The position numbers were made by a program, and so were the translations under genes. Below, one piece after another: positions 59,501 through 60,000 of a DNA stretch of 60,000 nt. Each line of letters starts with the position of its first letter. Positions within the stretch are counted from its first letter, which is position 1. The notes under the pieces were generated by a model. It was given only the letters and a program-made list of their open reading frames with translations, was not told the DNA's origin and made no database searches. The DNA comes from Lingula anatina (lineage: Eukaryota > Brachiopoda > Lingulata > Lingulida > Lingulidae): contig NW_019776035.1 of NCBI RefSeq assembly GCF_001039355.2, positions 335,805 to 395,804 of the forward strand, read 5' to 3'.

Positions 59501-60000
59501 CTCCTCCTGGCGTTCGGTATAATACAGAAAAGCTAGTGAGTATACGGGTACCTTGGAAACAAGAGGAGGCGTGTTAATCTGTTAATTTGATTGCATTCAG
59601 TGAGATGCCTCTCGGAGTTGGATCGATTTACGTAGAATAATAATTTCATCGGGAATGAGACCTTAAATAAATTTCCTCTAAAAAAGACATATATATTTTC
59701 CTTTATTCTATGTGCCGCATTATATTTGATGACTAATTCATTGTATCGTTTAACCATACCCAAAACAAGGACATAATGAACTCATTATTTTCTCGCGATT
59801 AATGGTGACATTTCACCAAATTAACACCCAGTTTTACTATTTCGATATTATATGTTTGAAAATTAGCAACTCGTAATGCGTTAGTTGCCAATTTCTCACA
59901 TAACCTAAACGTATTTGTCCTTAGTCCATGGCAATAACGTATCAGGACAAATATATTGGCTATTATGACTTCATTTATCCCACGAAAATATGTTACAACA
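56520..60000. repeat. Segmental duplication, copy 2 (continues past the window)
   Basis: Partner of 47008-50475. The left breakpoint falls inside a MITE F-type element, so only its right 60 bp is present. The alignment is still running at the window end, so the full length is unknown. Confidence 0.93.
59420..59662. mobile_element. MITE I with perfect TTA target duplication
   Basis: Duplicated partner of element G. Here TTA flanks both ends exactly (59417-59419 and 59663-59665), which fixes the target duplication as TTA. In G the right flank has mutated to TTC. Confidence 0.85.

Overview
The window is animal nuclear DNA. It is AT-rich, with spliced genes, GT-AG introns, microsatellites, miniature transposons and long non-coding stretches. 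A secreted H-type lectin, a SOCS6/7-type gene, a GPATCH1 orthologue and an intronless peptide-receptor-like GPCR suggest a marine invertebrate. A mollusc or other lophotrochozoan is my best guess, but this is inference and no species marker is visible.

Layout. Positions 1-13.6 kb hold a compact head-to-head gene pair. On the minus strand is a single-exon SOCS6/7-like adaptor (SH2 plus SOCS box, 453 aa). On the plus strand is a 19-exon GPATCH1 (about 917 aa, G-patch spliceosomal protein). Their start codons are only 347 bp apart. A three-exon secreted H-type lectin (122 aa, minus strand, 14.08-15.11 kb) lies tail-to-tail with GPATCH1. A single-exon class A GPCR (406 aa, minus strand) sits alone at 31.0-32.3 kb. 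A short frame at 52.4 kb may be the first exon, or a relic, of a RecQ-helicase-like gene.

The remaining roughly 40 kb is repeat-shaped intergenic DNA. It holds nine foldback elements with TTA/CTA-type target duplications (PIF/Harbinger or Tourist-like MITEs), several of which share a palindromic core. It also holds a 420-bp tandem duplication (17.9-18.7 kb), a 1.15-kb tandem duplication (19.1-21.3 kb), a perfect 114-bp-period tandem duplication (52.8-53.0 kb) and a roughly 3.48-kb segmental duplication (47.0-50.5 kb and 56.5-60.0 kb) whose left breakpoint falls inside a MITE. Other strong palindromes lie at 39.2 kb (pre-miRNA-like) and 43.4 kb. Two N gaps are bordered by long G or C runs.

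The genes do not form a shared pathway. The SOCS6-like protein is expected to direct phosphotyrosine proteins to a Cullin-5 ligase, GPATCH1 to act in the catalytic spliceosome, the lectin in extracellular glycan recognition, and the GPCR in peptide signalling. I found no clear evidence for a wholly new multi-gene system. The most unusual items are the divergent gene pair with its minimal overlapping upstream ORF, the decayed duplicate of a GPATCH1 exon, the MITE family with its conserved core, and the 39.2-kb hairpin.
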